Shown: positions 1-8,264, counted from the first letter of the stretch. The stretch is DNA of 14,621 nucleotides from DASQQQ01 sp036390995 (GCA_036390995.1 DASWAT010000183.1:1-14621), one strand, 5' to 3'. The notes: generated by a model from the sequence alone, not told the origin. Numbers and translations: made by a program.

Positions 1-60
1 GTCTCCTTCATCCCAGGCGGCGAGCCTGACCCGCTCTGCGGGGCCGGTCGCCCGGGCGCC

Positions 61-1092
61 TCAGCCGCCGATCATCGACATGCTGCGGTCGGGCTGGACG
101 AAGTCCGGATGGTTGATGCGGTGGCCCGACCACTTCCGCCAGACGGCCGCACGGATGAGCACTTCGAGCTCCTCGTCCGACGCTCCTGCGCGGAGCGGTC
201 CCCGAAGATCGGTCTCCTCCAAGGCGAAGAGGCAGGATCGGAGCTCACCCTCGGCCGTGAGCCGCAGCCGGTTGCACGTCTCGCAGAACGGCTGGGTCAC
301 CGACGCGATCACGCCGATCCCGCCGGGCGCGCCGTCGGTGAACCGGTAGGTGGTGGCCGGCTCGCTGTCGGCGCCGTCGGCCTCGAGCGGGAAGGCCCGG
401 TCGATGGCCTCCACGATGCGTGCTGAGGGCACGACCTTCGCCCGCTCCCAGGCGTGCTCGGCATCCAGCGGCATGTACTCGATGAACCGGACGACGTAAC
501 CGGTCTCGCGGGCCCACCGAGCGAAGTCCACGACCTCGTCCTCGTTCGTACCGCCGATCACGACGCAGTTGATCTTGACCGGGGTCAGCCCTGCGGTCTC
601 GGCGGCGCGGATGCCGTCCAACACGCGCTCCAGCGCGTCGCGCCGGGTCATCTCGGCGAACCGGTGGCGCATGAGCGAGTCGCACGACACGGAGACCCGG
701 TCCAGACCGGCCCGGGCCAGGGGCTCGGCCAAGCGGTCCAGGAGCACACCGTTGGTCGTCATCGAGATGTCGAGGTCGGGGCCAGCCTCGCGGAACATCC
801 CGATCAGGGTCGGCAGGTCCGCGCGGACCGTGGGCTCGCCCCCGGTGACCTTCAGCGACCGCACCCCATGGCGGACGAACACGCGAAGGAGCCGCGTCAG
901 CTCTTCGAAGGTGAGGAGCTCGCGCTTCGGCAGCCAGGTAAGGCCCTCGGCCGGCATGCAGTAGGTGCAACGGAAGTTGCAGCGGTCGGTGACCGAGATC
1001 CGCAGGTCGTCGGCGACGCGTCCGAAGGTGTCCACGAGCGGACCTTCCGCCGGCGTCGGGGTCTTGGGCGCCTGCCAGTCGTCGATGCGCAT
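61..1092 (-). CDS. moaA: GTP 3',8-cyclase MoaA (radical SAM, molybdenum cofactor step 1)
   Basis: A cytoplasmic radical-SAM enzyme that, with MoaC, turns GTP into cyclic pyranopterin monophosphate, the first step of molybdenum cofactor synthesis. The product is 343 aa, a normal length. The SAM cluster motif CNFRCTYC gives Cys38, Cys42 and Cys45. The GGEP motif is at 84-87. The second, GTP-side cluster is formed by Cys270 and Cys273 (CETCNRLRL) and Cys287 (RSCLF). The protein ends in the conserved Gly-Gly. I chose the ATG at 1092 because GAGGG lies just upstream of it; an in-frame TTG four codons earlier (1104) is possible. It lies 36 bases after the DUF6457 gene, so the two probably form one operon. 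The cofactor it helps make is required by the molybdoenzyme encoded divergently at 1542. Family assignment is very secure. Confidence 0.97.
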   Translation of the reverse strand: MRIDDWQAPKTPTPAEGPLVDTFGRVADDLRISVTDRCNFRCTYCMPAEGLTWLPKRELLTFEELTRLLRVFVRHGVRSLKVTGGEPTVRADLPTLIGMFREAGPDLDISMTTNGVLLDRLAEPLARAGLDRVSVSCDSLMRHRFAEMTRRDALERVLDGIRAAETAGLTPVKINCVVIGGTNEDEVVDFARWARETGYVVRFIEYMPLDAEHAWERAKVVPSARIVEAIDRAFPLEADGADSEPATTYRFTDGAPGGIGVIASVTQPFCETCNRLRLTAEGELRSCLFALEETDLRGPLRAGASDEELEVLIRAAVWRKWSGHRINHPDFVQPDRSMSMIGG

Positions 1093-1128
1093 ACGAACCC
1101 TCAACCTACCCGAACTGCGTGTGGACGG

Positions 1129-1386
1129 CTATGCCTGGTCATCGGCGGACGCCGGCAGGAGGGAGCGGAGGGTGTCCATGGCGGCTTGCAGGGCATCTGC
1201 TCGCCGGGCATCTCCCGCCATGCTGCGGCCCACCGCCGAGCCGAGGAGGAACGTCGACAGCGGCGTGATCCGGCGCTCCACGCTGTGCGCCACGTCACGA
1301 GCAGCGGCAAGGAGCATGCTCGTTTCGCGCTCGCTCAAGGTGTCCTCGCCCAGCGCCTCCGCCAGCTGGTCGATCCAGGCGTCCAT
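1129..1386 (-). CDS. DUF6457 family small protein
   Basis: An 85-aa soluble protein of unknown function. The pattern is acidic-helical: an N-terminal segment of the form DAWIDQLAEALG, then ARDVAHSVERRITPLSTFLLG near residues 29-49, then a C-terminal helix. From memory this matches DUF6457, a small actinobacterial family often next to molybdenum-cofactor genes. The ATG at 1386 is preceded by a very strong ribosome binding site (GAGGAGGGG on the minus strand, 1390-1398). It is the first gene of the minus-strand unit and moaA follows after 36 bases. That position suggests a role linked to molybdopterin synthesis or insertion, but no catalytic motif is visible and the role is inferred only from context. 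There is no signal peptide or membrane segment. Confidence 0.85.
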   Translation of the reverse strand: MDAWIDQLAEALGEDTLSERETSMLLAAARDVAHSVERRITPLSTFLLGSAVGRSMAGDARRADALQAAMDTLRSLLPASADDQA

Positions 1387-1469
1387 CGTCCCCTCCTCGT
1401 TCGGCTCCGGGCATCCACGTTAGTACGCGGCCCGACTCGAGGTTCTTCCTCCCGGGCGAGGTCCCCCTT

Positions 1470-1504
1470 ACTATAGTGCGCCGCTAAACGTGTAGTGCTA
1501 TAGT
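1470..1504. promoter_or_regulatory. Paired CTATAGT boxes in the divergent moaA/nxrA promoter region
   Basis: CTATAGT occurs at 1471-1477 and again at 1498-1504, 27 bases apart. The first lies in the palindrome ACTATAGT, and TAGTGC is also repeated (1474-1479 and 1493-1498). TATAGT is one mismatch from a sigma-70 -10 box. The first copy reads as TATAGT on both strands, so it could serve either direction. No convincing -35 box sits at 16-18 bases in either direction, so a regulator-dependent promoter or an operator pair is as likely. These are the most AT-rich bases in the region between the two divergent operons. Confidence 0.4.
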
Positions 1505-1541
1505 CACCGAAGCTCGTGGGGATGCAGGGGGTCCGCCAGGG

Positions 1542-4500
1542 ATGGATCGGGTCACACGCCGCGACTTCCTGAAGGTCGCCGGAGGAACCGCGGCTGGGGT
1601 CTTGGTGCTCGGACAGGCCGGCCTCGCGCTCCGGCGGTTGACGCCGGTCATGGTGGCCAATCCTCTGGAGTCCTATCCCGACCGCGACTGGGAGAGCGTC
1701 TACCGGGATCAGTACCGGTACGACGACTCGTTCGCCTACGTGTGTTCGCCGAACGACACGCACGCCTGCAGGCTTCGAGCCTTCGTCCGCAACGGCGTCG
1801 TGGTCCGGGTCGAGCAGAACTACGACAGCGGGAGGATCTCCGACTCTCTCGGAAACAAGGCATCTGCCCACTGGAACCCGCGTGGGTGCCCGAAGGGCAT
1901 GACGATGCAACGGCGTGTGTACGGCCCCTATCGTCTCCGCTACCCGATGCTGCGCGAAGGGTGGAAGGCGTGGGCCGACGACGGCTATCCGGCGCTCACC
2001 CCCGAGCTTCGGGACCGGTACCGGTTCACCTCCCGGGGAACGGATACGTTCGTCCGGGCGCGGTGGGACGACGTCTTCCGCTACATGGCCGGCGCGATCG
2101 TGGCCACCGCGAAGCACTACAGCGGCGAGGAGGGCGCGAAGCGCCTGGCGGCGGACGGTTACGAGCCCGAGATGATCGAGGCCGTCGAGAGCGCCGGCAC
2201 GCGGACGATCAAGATGCGCGGCGGGATGGGCCTGCTCGGGGTCCTCGGCAAGTACGGCATGTACCGCTTCAACAACATGCTGGCCCTGCTGGACGCTCGG
2301 ATCCGCTCGGTGCCTGCGGAGCAGACCCTCGGCGGTCGCAACTGGTCGAACTACACGTGGCACGGTGACCAGGCCCCGGGGTTCCCGTTCGTCCATGGGC
2401 TGCAGAACGCCGACGTCGACTTCAACGATCTCCGCAGCTCCGCCCTCCACGTCCAGGTGGGGAAGAACCTCGTCGAGAACAAGATGGCCGACTCGCACTG
2501 GTTCCACGAGGTGATGGAGCGCGGCGGGAAGATCGTGGCGGTTTGCCCCGAGTACAGCGCCCCAGCCAGCAAGGCCGACTACTGGATCCCGGTCCGCCCC
2601 CAGACCGACGCCGCGCTGTTCCTCGGCATCACGAAGGTCATGATGGATCACGGATGGTACGACGCCGACTTCGTGAAGCGGTTCACGGACCTTCCGATCC
2701 TGATCCGGACCGACACGCTGAAGCGGCTGGACCCGGCCGACGTGTTCCCGGGTTATGACAAGGGGCTGAAGGCCGACGGCCCGAGCTTCGCCGAACAAGG
2801 GCTCCTGCCCGAGGACTACGATCGTCTGCAGGACTTCGTGGTGATCGACTCGCGCAGCGGGAAGCCCGTGGCACTCACGCGCGACGACGTCGGCGAACGG
2901 ATGGCCGTGGACCCGGAGCTGGGCGGCCGTCACCGGGTTCGCCTGGTCGACGGGACCACTGTGGAGGCCATGCCCCTGTTCGAGGCCTACCGGCTGCACC
3001 TGCGGGACTACGATCTCGACACCGTCGCCGAGATCACCCGCTCGCCGAAGGACAAGATCCTGCAGCTCGCCGAAGATCTCTGGACCATCAAGCCGGTGGC
3101 GATCCACATCGGCGAGGGGATCAACCACTGGTTCCACGCCACCGAGGCCAACCGGGCGTTCCACCTGCCCCTGATGCTCACCGGCAACATCGGGAAGCCC
3201 GGAGCCGGCTGCTACGCGTGGGCCGGCAACTACAAGTCGGCGCTGTTCCAGGAGATGCCCTGGAGCGGTCCGGGCATCAACGGCTGGTTCTACGAGGACC
3301 CGTTCGCCCAGAACCTCGACCCGAACGCCTCGCCGAAGGCCATCACGTACGTCAAGCACGCGAAGGGCGAGGAGCCGGCCTACTGGAACCACGGGGACGT
3401 GCCGCTGGTGGTGGACACGCCGAAGTACGGCCGGAAGGTCTTCACGGGGACCACGCACATGCCTACACCCACGAAGATCCTCTGGTTCACGAACGTGAAC
3501 CTGCTGAACAACGCGAAGCACGCATACGACATGCTGTTCAACGTCAATCCGAAGATCGACATGATCGTGTCGCAGGACATCGAGATGACCGCGTCCTGCG
3601 AGTACGCCGACGTCGTGCTGGCCGCGAACTCGTGGATGGAGTTCGAGGGCCTGGAGGTCACGGCGTCGTGCTCGAACCCGTTCCTGCAGGTGTGGAGGGG
3701 CGGGATCAAGCCGGTCGGCGACACGAAGGACGACATGGCCATCATGGCCGGGGTGGCGAAGGCGCTCACCGACCTGACGGGTGATCGCCGGTTCGCGGAC
3801 CACTGGAAGTTCGAGCTCGAAGGCAAGCGCGAGGTCTACCTGAAGCGGCTGCTGGGCGGTTCGGCCACGACCGCCGATCTCGATTACGACACGCTGATGT
3901 CCGGCGGCTACGGCGAGCCAGGGGTGGCCCTCATGATGTTCCGCACCTATCCGCGGATCCCCTTCTACGAGCAGATCCACGAGAGCCAGCCGTTCTTCAC
4001 CGATACCGGCCGCCTCAACGCCTACTGCGACATCCCAGAGGCGATCGAGTACGGGGAGAACTTCATCGTCCACCGCGAGGGGCCGGAGGCCACTCCGTTC
4101 CTGCCGAACGTCATCGTCTCGACGAACCCGCTGATCAGGCCGGACGACTACGGCATCCCGCTCGACGACGTGGGCTGGGACGAGCGGACGGTCCGCAACG
4201 TGACGATGGCCTGGGACCAGGTCAAGCGGACGAAGAACCCGCTGTGGCAGGAGGGGTTCCAGTTCTACCTCGTCACGCCGAAGCAGCGACACAGCACGCA
4301 TTCGCAGTGGTCGGTCACGGACTGGCACTTCATCTGGTCGAGCAACTTCGCCGACCCGTACCGAACGGACACGCGCCAGGCCGGCGTGGCCGAGCACCAG
4401 GTCCACATGAACCCGCAGGCGGCGGCGGAACTGGGGATCCGGGACGGTGACTATGTGTGGCTCGACGCGAACCCCGCGGACCGGCCGTACCGGGGCTGGA

Positions 4501-4985
4501 AGGCCGACGACCCCCACTACAAGGTGGCCCGGCTGATGCTGCGGGTGAAGTTCAACCCCTCCTACCCGTACGACGTCGTGATGATCAAGCACGCCCCCTG
4601 GATCTCGACCGAGAAGACCGTCCGGGCCCACGAGACCCGGCCCGACGGCCTGGCACGGTCCGAGGACACGGGCTACCAGGCCAGCTTCCGGTACGGCTCG
4701 CATCAGTCGCTCACCCGGGACTGGTCGATGCCCATGCACCAGACCGACAACCTGTTCCACAAGTCGAAGGACGCGATGCATTTCCTCTTCGGCTACGAAC
4801 CTGACAACCACGCCGTGAACACCGTTCCCAAGGAGACCCTGGTCAAGGTGACCTTCGCCGAGGCCGGCGGCCTGGGTGGCGCCGGCACGTGGACGCCGGC
4901 CACCACCGGGCGAAGCCCCGGCGGGGAGGATGCGCAGATGCTCGCGTACCTGTCCGGCGCGTTCGTGAAGAAGGTGCGGCCGTGA
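1542..4985 (+). CDS. nxrA: Nitrite oxidoreductase/nitrate reductase alpha subunit, NxrA-like (periplasmic type II DMSO reductase family)
   Basis: Catalytic subunit carrying the Mo-bis-MGD cofactor and one [4Fe-4S] cluster, interconverting nitrite and nitrate; 1147 aa, matching periplasmic NxrA in length. It starts with a Tat signal, TRRDFLK at residues 5-11, followed by a hydrophobic stretch to about 30, so the folded enzyme should face outside the membrane. The N-terminal cluster site reads C68-SPN-D72-THA-C76 with C116 in RGCPKG; in NarG the same positions are His-X3-Cys-X3-Cys. The expected molybdenum ligand is Asp276 in YTWHGD. Blocks such as HVQVGKNLVENK and the C-terminal molybdopterin dinucleotide domain (from about residue 880) also fit. 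The ATG at 1542 is chosen because it gives a perfect Tat motif; the ribosome site is weak (GGGGGT 1526-1531). The stop overlaps the next start (GTGA). Selenate, chlorate or perchlorate reductase are less likely alternatives, and reaction direction is undetermined. Confidence 0.92.
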   Translation: MDRVTRRDFLKVAGGTAAGVLVLGQAGLALRRLTPVMVANPLESYPDRDWESVYRDQYRYDDSFAYVCSPNDTHACRLRAFVRNGVVVRVEQNYDSGRISDSLGNKASAHWNPRGCPKGMTMQRRVYGPYRLRYPMLREGWKAWADDGYPALTPELRDRYRFTSRGTDTFVRARWDDVFRYMAGAIVATAKHYSGEEGAKRLAADGYEPEMIEAVESAGTRTIKMRGGMGLLGVLGKYGMYRFNNMLALLDARIRSVPAEQTLGGRNWSNYTWHGDQAPGFPFVHGLQNADVDFNDLRSSALHVQVGKNLVENKMADSHWFHEVMERGGKIVAVCPEYSAPASKADYWIPVRPQTDAALFLGITKVMMDHGWYDADFVKRFTDLPILIRTDTLKRLDPADVFPGYDKGLKADGPSFAEQGLLPEDYDRLQDFVVIDSRSGKPVALTRDDVGERMAVDPELGGRHRVRLVDGTTVEAMPLFEAYRLHLRDYDLDTVAEITRSPKDKILQLAEDLWTIKPVAIHIGEGINHWFHATEANRAFHLPLMLTGNIGKPGAGCYAWAGNYKSALFQEMPWSGPGINGWFYEDPFAQNLDPNASPKAITYVKHAKGEEPAYWNHGDVPLVVDTPKYGRKVFTGTTHMPTPTKILWFTNVNLLNNAKHAYDMLFNVNPKIDMIVSQDIEMTASCEYADVVLAANSWMEFEGLEVTASCSNPFLQVWRGGIKPVGDTKDDMAIMAGVAKALTDLTGDRRFADHWKFELEGKREVYLKRLLGGSATTADLDYDTLMSGGYGEPGVALMMFRTYPRIPFYEQIHESQPFFTDTGRLNAYCDIPEAIEYGENFIVHREGPEATPFLPNVIVSTNPLIRPDDYGIPLDDVGWDERTVRNVTMAWDQVKRTKNPLWQEGFQFYLVTPKQRHSTHSQWSVTDWHFIWSSNFADPYRTDTRQAGVAEHQVHMNPQAAAELGIRDGDYVWLDANPADRPYRGWKADDPHYKVARLMLRVKFNPSYPYDVVMIKHAPWISTEKTVRAHETRPDGLARSEDTGYQASFRYGSHQSLTRDWSMPMHQTDNLFHKSKDAMHFLFGYEPDNHAVNTVPKETLVKVTFAEAGGLGGAGTWTPATTGRSPGGEDAQMLAYLSGAFVKKVRP

Positions 4986-5245
4986 GCCCCATGAAGGACG
5001 CCGACGCCGAGGACCCGCTCGAGATCGTCGGCGTGGTCCTGGACCGGCCCATGGACGCCGACGCGATCGACGACATGGCTCGGACGTTCGTGGAGGAGTA
5101 CGTGCTGCTCGGCTGGTCGCCCGAACGGATCCTCGCCATGTTCCGGCGGCCCTACTACGGCGGCGCGCACGACGCCTACGAACGCCTGGGCGAGCCGCGG
5201 ATCCGGGCGTTGATCGAGCAGACCATCGAACCGGTGGAGGGGTGA
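4982..5245 (+). CDS. Small conserved-looking protein between the alpha and beta subunit genes, function unknown
   Basis: An 87-aa acidic soluble protein starting at GTG 4982, which overlaps the nxrA stop codon; AAGG at 4971-4974 is well placed. An ATG at 4991 is an alternative start. It has no signal peptide, cysteine motif or membrane helix. Its core reads as two helices: DDMARTFVEEYVLLGWSPE, then ILAMFRRPYYGGAHDAYERL. The segment GWSPERILAMFRRPYYGG looks like a real family signature, and from memory similar small proteins sit beside molybdopterin oxidoreductase genes in other phyla. Its place between the two catalytic-core genes, with an overlap on one side and a 4-base gap on the other, argues for translation with A and B. 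It could be an assembly factor or small accessory subunit; this is inference. Confidence 0.8.
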   Translation: MSPMKDADAEDPLEIVGVVLDRPMDADAIDDMARTFVEEYVLLGWSPERILAMFRRPYYGGAHDAYERLGEPRIRALIEQTIEPVEG

Positions 5246-5249
5246 GCCG

Positions 5250-6512
5250 ATGCCCAGCGTCTACAACTGGCAGCTCGGCCGAGACATGACCTATCGGTTC
5301 GACCCCGCGTACCCGAAGCGGCAGTTCGCGTTCGTCTTCAACATCAACCGCTGCCTGGCCTGTCAGACGTGCACGATGGCCTGCAAGTCCACGTGGACGT
5401 TCTCCGAGGGCCAGGAGTACATGTGGTGGAACAACGTCGAGACGAAGCCCTACGGCGGGTACCCACAGGGTTGGGACGTGAAGCTGCTCTCGCTCCTCGA
5501 GCAGGCCAACCCGGGCGGACAGGTGTGGGACACGCGGCGAGCCGGCAAGCCCGGCACCGTCTACGGCGAGTTCATGGGCAAGACGGTGTTCGAGGCGGCG
5601 GCGGGCGCTGGCGGCAAGGACCAGGCGATCGGCTACCTTCCCACGGACGAGGAATGGCGATCGCCGAACATCCACGAGGACACGGCGAAGGGACCGAAGG
5701 GTGTGCCCGGCGCGTACGGGAAGGGCACCTCGCTGCCCGAGCACAACACCTGGTTCTTCTACCTCCAGCGCCTCTGCAACCACTGCAGCTACCCCGCCTG
5801 TCTGGCGGCGTGCCCGCGCAACGCGATCTACAAGCGACCCGAAGACGGCATCGTGCTGATCGACCAGGCGCGTTGCCGCGGCTACCGAAAGTGCGTGGAG
5901 CAGTGCCCGTACAAGAAACCCATGTATCGGGCCACCACGCGCGTGTCCGAGAAGTGCATCGGCTGCTACCCGCGCGTCGAGGGGACCGATCCGCTCACCG
6001 AGGGCCTGCCGATGGAGACGCGGTGTATGGCCGTCTGCCCCGGCAAGATCAGGATGCAGGGCCTCGTCCAGGTCGATCCGGAGACCGGCGACTGGAAGCA
6101 CGATCCGCAGAACCCCCTCTACTACCTGGTGAAGGAGGCGAAGGTCGCGCTTCCGCTCTACCCGCAATTCGGGACGCAGCCGAACGGCTACTACATCCCA
6201 CCACGGTGGGTCCCCCGCGAGTTCCTGGAGCAGATGTTCGGCCCCGGGGTGGACCACGCGATCGAGCAGTACCTCGCTCCACCGCGCGAGCTGCTGGCCG
6301 TGCTGCAGCTGTTCCGCGCGACGCAGCGCATCATCTTCCGCTTCGAGATCGAGGAAGGGCCGAAGGTCCGCAACGTGGTGATCGGCGGCAAGAGGTGGTC
6401 GATGTACGACGACACGGTCGTCGGCTTCGATTCGCAGGGCAACGAGGTCGCTCGCCTCCCCGTCATCGAGCCCTTCTACGTCCGCCCGAAGAAGTACCCG
6501 AACGGGATCTGA
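5250..6512 (+). CDS. nxrB: Nitrite oxidoreductase/nitrate reductase beta (Fe-S) subunit, NxrB-like
   Basis: Electron-transfer subunit, 420 aa, carrying electrons between the molybdenum subunit and the haem gamma subunit. Four ferredoxin-type cysteine sets are complete: C35-C38-C41-C45 (CLACQTCTMACK), C176-C179-C184-C188, C209-C215-C219 with Tyr212 where a fourth Cys would be (the NarH-type [3Fe-4S] site has Trp there), and C236-C239-C259-C263. Blocks such as VYNWQLGR, GQEYMWWNNVETKPYGGYPQ, CVEQCPYKKPMYR and MFGPGVD closely match my recollection of Nitrospira NxrB. There is no signal peptide, so it should be exported in complex with the Tat-bearing alpha subunit. The ATG at 5250 has GGAGG at 5236-5240. 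This is the best evidence that the locus belongs to the Nxr/periplasmic Nar clade rather than cytoplasmic NarGH. Confidence 0.95.
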   Translation: MPSVYNWQLGRDMTYRFDPAYPKRQFAFVFNINRCLACQTCTMACKSTWTFSEGQEYMWWNNVETKPYGGYPQGWDVKLLSLLEQANPGGQVWDTRRAGKPGTVYGEFMGKTVFEAAAGAGGKDQAIGYLPTDEEWRSPNIHEDTAKGPKGVPGAYGKGTSLPEHNTWFFYLQRLCNHCSYPACLAACPRNAIYKRPEDGIVLIDQARCRGYRKCVEQCPYKKPMYRATTRVSEKCIGCYPRVEGTDPLTEGLPMETRCMAVCPGKIRMQGLVQVDPETGDWKHDPQNPLYYLVKEAKVALPLYPQFGTQPNGYYIPPRWVPREFLEQMFGPGVDHAIEQYLAPPRELLAVLQLFRATQRIIFRFEIEEGPKVRNVVIGGKRWSMYDDTVVGFDSQGNEVARLPVIEPFYVRPKKYPNGI

Positions 6513-6522
6513 GGTGAGCGAC

Positions 6523-7269
6523 ATGCGCGACGCCGCGATCGACGTCCGACCCGGTCCGGTGGTACAGGCGAACCAGGCGCTGGCGCGGAGCGCGGGGTTC
6601 CAGCTGGGCTCGCAGCTCCTGGCGTACCCGACGCCGGCGGCGACCGAGCAGCTCCTCGGCGAGGACCTGCCCTTCGCCGAGGCCGTGACCGGATCGCTGC
6701 CCGAGCCCGTGCGGGAGTCGATCCGCCGGCTGCGGGCGGCCCTCGCAGATCTGGACCCCGATCTCCTCGAAGGGGAGTACCGGCGGATCTTCTCCCACGT
6801 CCACTCCGCGGACTGTCCGTTGTACGAGACCGACTTCATCGCGAAGGACGTATGGCGGCAGAGCCAGGAGCTGGCGGACCTCGCCGGGTTCTACCGGGCG
6901 TTCGGCATGGAGGTCGAGGGGGAACGCCCGGACAGCGCGGCGGTCGAGCTGGAGTTCCTCCACGTCCTTGCGTTCAAGGCCGGATGGGCGCTGGCGCGCG
7001 AGGAGGCGGACCACGCCGAGGTGTGCGAGCGCGCCGAGGTGGCCTTCCTCCGGGACCACGCCCTCCGGTGGATCCCGAGCCTCGTCGAACGCATCGCCGC
7101 CATCGCAGGAGGTGGCCCGTACGGGGCGGTGGCGGCGTTGATCCGCGAGCTCCTGCTCGCCGAGGCCGGTCGCCGCGGGCTCGAGTTCTCGACGGGCGCG
7201 CAGCCGGCGACACCGGACCCGGAGCTGGTGGCAGCGGAGGGCGCCGGGCTGTGCGAGGCGGACACATGA
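6523..7269 (+). CDS. TorD/NarJ-like molybdoenzyme maturation chaperone
   Basis: A 248-aa cytoplasmic, mostly helical protein of the TorD/DmsD/NarJ superfamily. Such chaperones bind the alpha-subunit apoprotein or its Tat signal and hold back export until cofactor is inserted. Family-like motifs are EYRRIF (85-90), CPLYETD (98-104), FYRAFG (123-128) and the helix PDSAAVELEFLHVLAFK (136-152). The first ATG, at 6523, is preferred because GAGGTG (6511-6516) stands six bases before it; a GTG at 6514 in the same frame would add three residues but overlaps that ribosome site. It follows nxrB by 10 bases and its stop overlaps the next start (ATGA, 7266-7269). That placement fits a dedicated chaperone for the upstream enzyme. 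Confidence 0.9.
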   Translation: MRDAAIDVRPGPVVQANQALARSAGFQLGSQLLAYPTPAATEQLLGEDLPFAEAVTGSLPEPVRESIRRLRAALADLDPDLLEGEYRRIFSHVHSADCPLYETDFIAKDVWRQSQELADLAGFYRAFGMEVEGERPDSAAVELEFLHVLAFKAGWALAREEADHAEVCERAEVAFLRDHALRWIPSLVERIAAIAGGGPYGAVAALIRELLLAEAGRRGLEFSTGAQPATPDPELVAAEGAGLCEADT

Positions 7270-8264
7270 GCGTCATCCGAGCGATCGCGCGAAGGAAGGG
7301 CACCCTCGCCGTCGTCGCGATGCTCGGGCTGGCAGGGGTCCTGACGGTCACGGGGACGCGGCTGGCGGCCTCGCAGGGGACGGTGCTGACGGCGCTGCGC
7401 ACCGACCAGGAGGTGCCCGTGCACCGCCCGTGGGATGCGTTCTGGAACGGGATACCGAAGGTGAGCATCCCGCTGTCCGCGCAGCAGATCACGCCACCGA
7501 TGGGCGGCCACCGCTGGTCCCTCGCCGCGCGCGCCGTCCAGGACGGCGAGCGGCTCTACATCGAGCTCGAGTGGGCCGATCCCACGCCGAACCGTTCGGT
7601 GGGTACCCCACAACTGTTCACCGACGCCGCGGCGGTGCAGTTCCCGGCGGTGGCCAGCCGGCAGGTCCCGGCGTTCTGCATGGGCGATCCCACCGCCACC
7701 GTGAACATCTGGCAGTGGAAGGCCGCGTGGCAGGCGGACCTGAACCGTGGGTTCCAGGGCGGCGTGAAGCATCAGTACCCGAACGCCCACGTCGACGAGT
7801 ACCCGTTCCACGACGATCCGACCTTCTATCCCGGACGGTACGTGGGGAACCCGTTCTCCCAGATCGATCGGACGTCGGCGGTGGACAACCTCGTGGCGGC
7901 GGGGTTCGGCACGCTCACACCGGACCCCACGCCGGTCGTCCAGGGCTGGGGGGCATGGCGTGAGGGAACCTGGCGGGTGGTGTTCGAGCGCCCGCTCCAG
8001 GTCGGCCGACGAGGCAACGTCGAGCTGGGAGCCGACGACTGGACCGACGTGGCGTTCGCCGTGTGGGACGGCGCCGTCGGCGAGCGCGACGGGGTGAAGT
8101 CTGTGGCGAACTTCGTGGCGCTGAACGTGTCCCCGAAGGCGCTGTCGACCTCCTCGCATTTCCCGTACTGGCCGGCGCCGTTCTTCGTGTTCCTCGCGGT
8201 CTGGGTCCTGTTCGCGTGGATCGTGGTTCGCGGACCCTCCTCCCGGAAGGAGCCGGCGCCATGA
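7266..8264 (+). CDS. nxrC: Haem-b gamma subunit, NxrC/EbdC-like, membrane-anchored
   Basis: A 332-aa exported subunit of the ethylbenzene-dehydrogenase gamma / NxrC family (haem-binding beta-sandwich). It exchanges electrons between the Fe-S subunit and a downstream carrier. An N-terminal hydrophobic segment (about 13-35) after Arg/Lys residues is a signal peptide or anchor. A C-terminal helix (about 302-321) followed by RKE should fix it to the membrane with its bulk outside. By analogy with EbdC (axial Met and Lys), the likely haem ligands are Met139 in FCMGD, ahead of TVNIWQWKA, and Lys278 in DGVKSV. The phrase GTWRVVFERPL (234-244) is typical of the family. The ATG at 7266 overlaps the chaperone stop; the same frame is open further upstream, but that would overlap the chaperone gene. 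The C-terminal anchor favours a membrane-bound complex. Confidence 0.87.
   Translation: MSVIRAIARRKGTLAVVAMLGLAGVLTVTGTRLAASQGTVLTALRTDQEVPVHRPWDAFWNGIPKVSIPLSAQQITPPMGGHRWSLAARAVQDGERLYIELEWADPTPNRSVGTPQLFTDAAAVQFPAVASRQVPAFCMGDPTATVNIWQWKAAWQADLNRGFQGGVKHQYPNAHVDEYPFHDDPTFYPGRYVGNPFSQIDRTSAVDNLVAAGFGTLTPDPTPVVQGWGAWREGTWRVVFERPLQVGRRGNVELGADDWTDVAFAVWDGAVGERDGVKSVANFVALNVSPKALSTSSHFPYWPAPFFVFLAVWVLFAWIVVRGPSSRKEPAP

Noticed and set aside
1..60. Possible start of another minus-strand gene (ATG at 11) or a terminator after moaA.
   Set aside because: Only three codons would be present with no ribosome site, and no clear stem with a T-run was seen. There is too little sequence to call anything.
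454..1476. Plus-strand open frame opposite moaA and the DUF6457 gene.
   Set aside because: It is a shadow of moaA, whose cluster cysteines and Gly-Gly tail are all on the minus strand.
4889..4981. Earlier ATG giving a 118-aa version of the small protein between nxrA and nxrB.
   Set aside because: It would overlap the nxrA C-terminus by about 97 bases, and the added residues are Arg/Gly-rich. The GTG at 4982 has AAGG and the usual stop-start overlap.
1335..6839. A 1834-codon open frame on the minus strand, antisense to nxrA, nxrB and the start of the chaperone gene.
   Set aside because: It lies opposite genes with unmistakable family motifs. Its product is Arg/Val/His-rich low-complexity text without any domain. 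Long antisense frames are expected in GC-rich genes with strong third-position GC.
6852..7265. Upstream extension of nxrC to 470 aa.
   Set aside because: The extra segment lies inside the chaperone gene in another frame. Starting at 7266 restores a proper signal peptide and the ATGA overlap.
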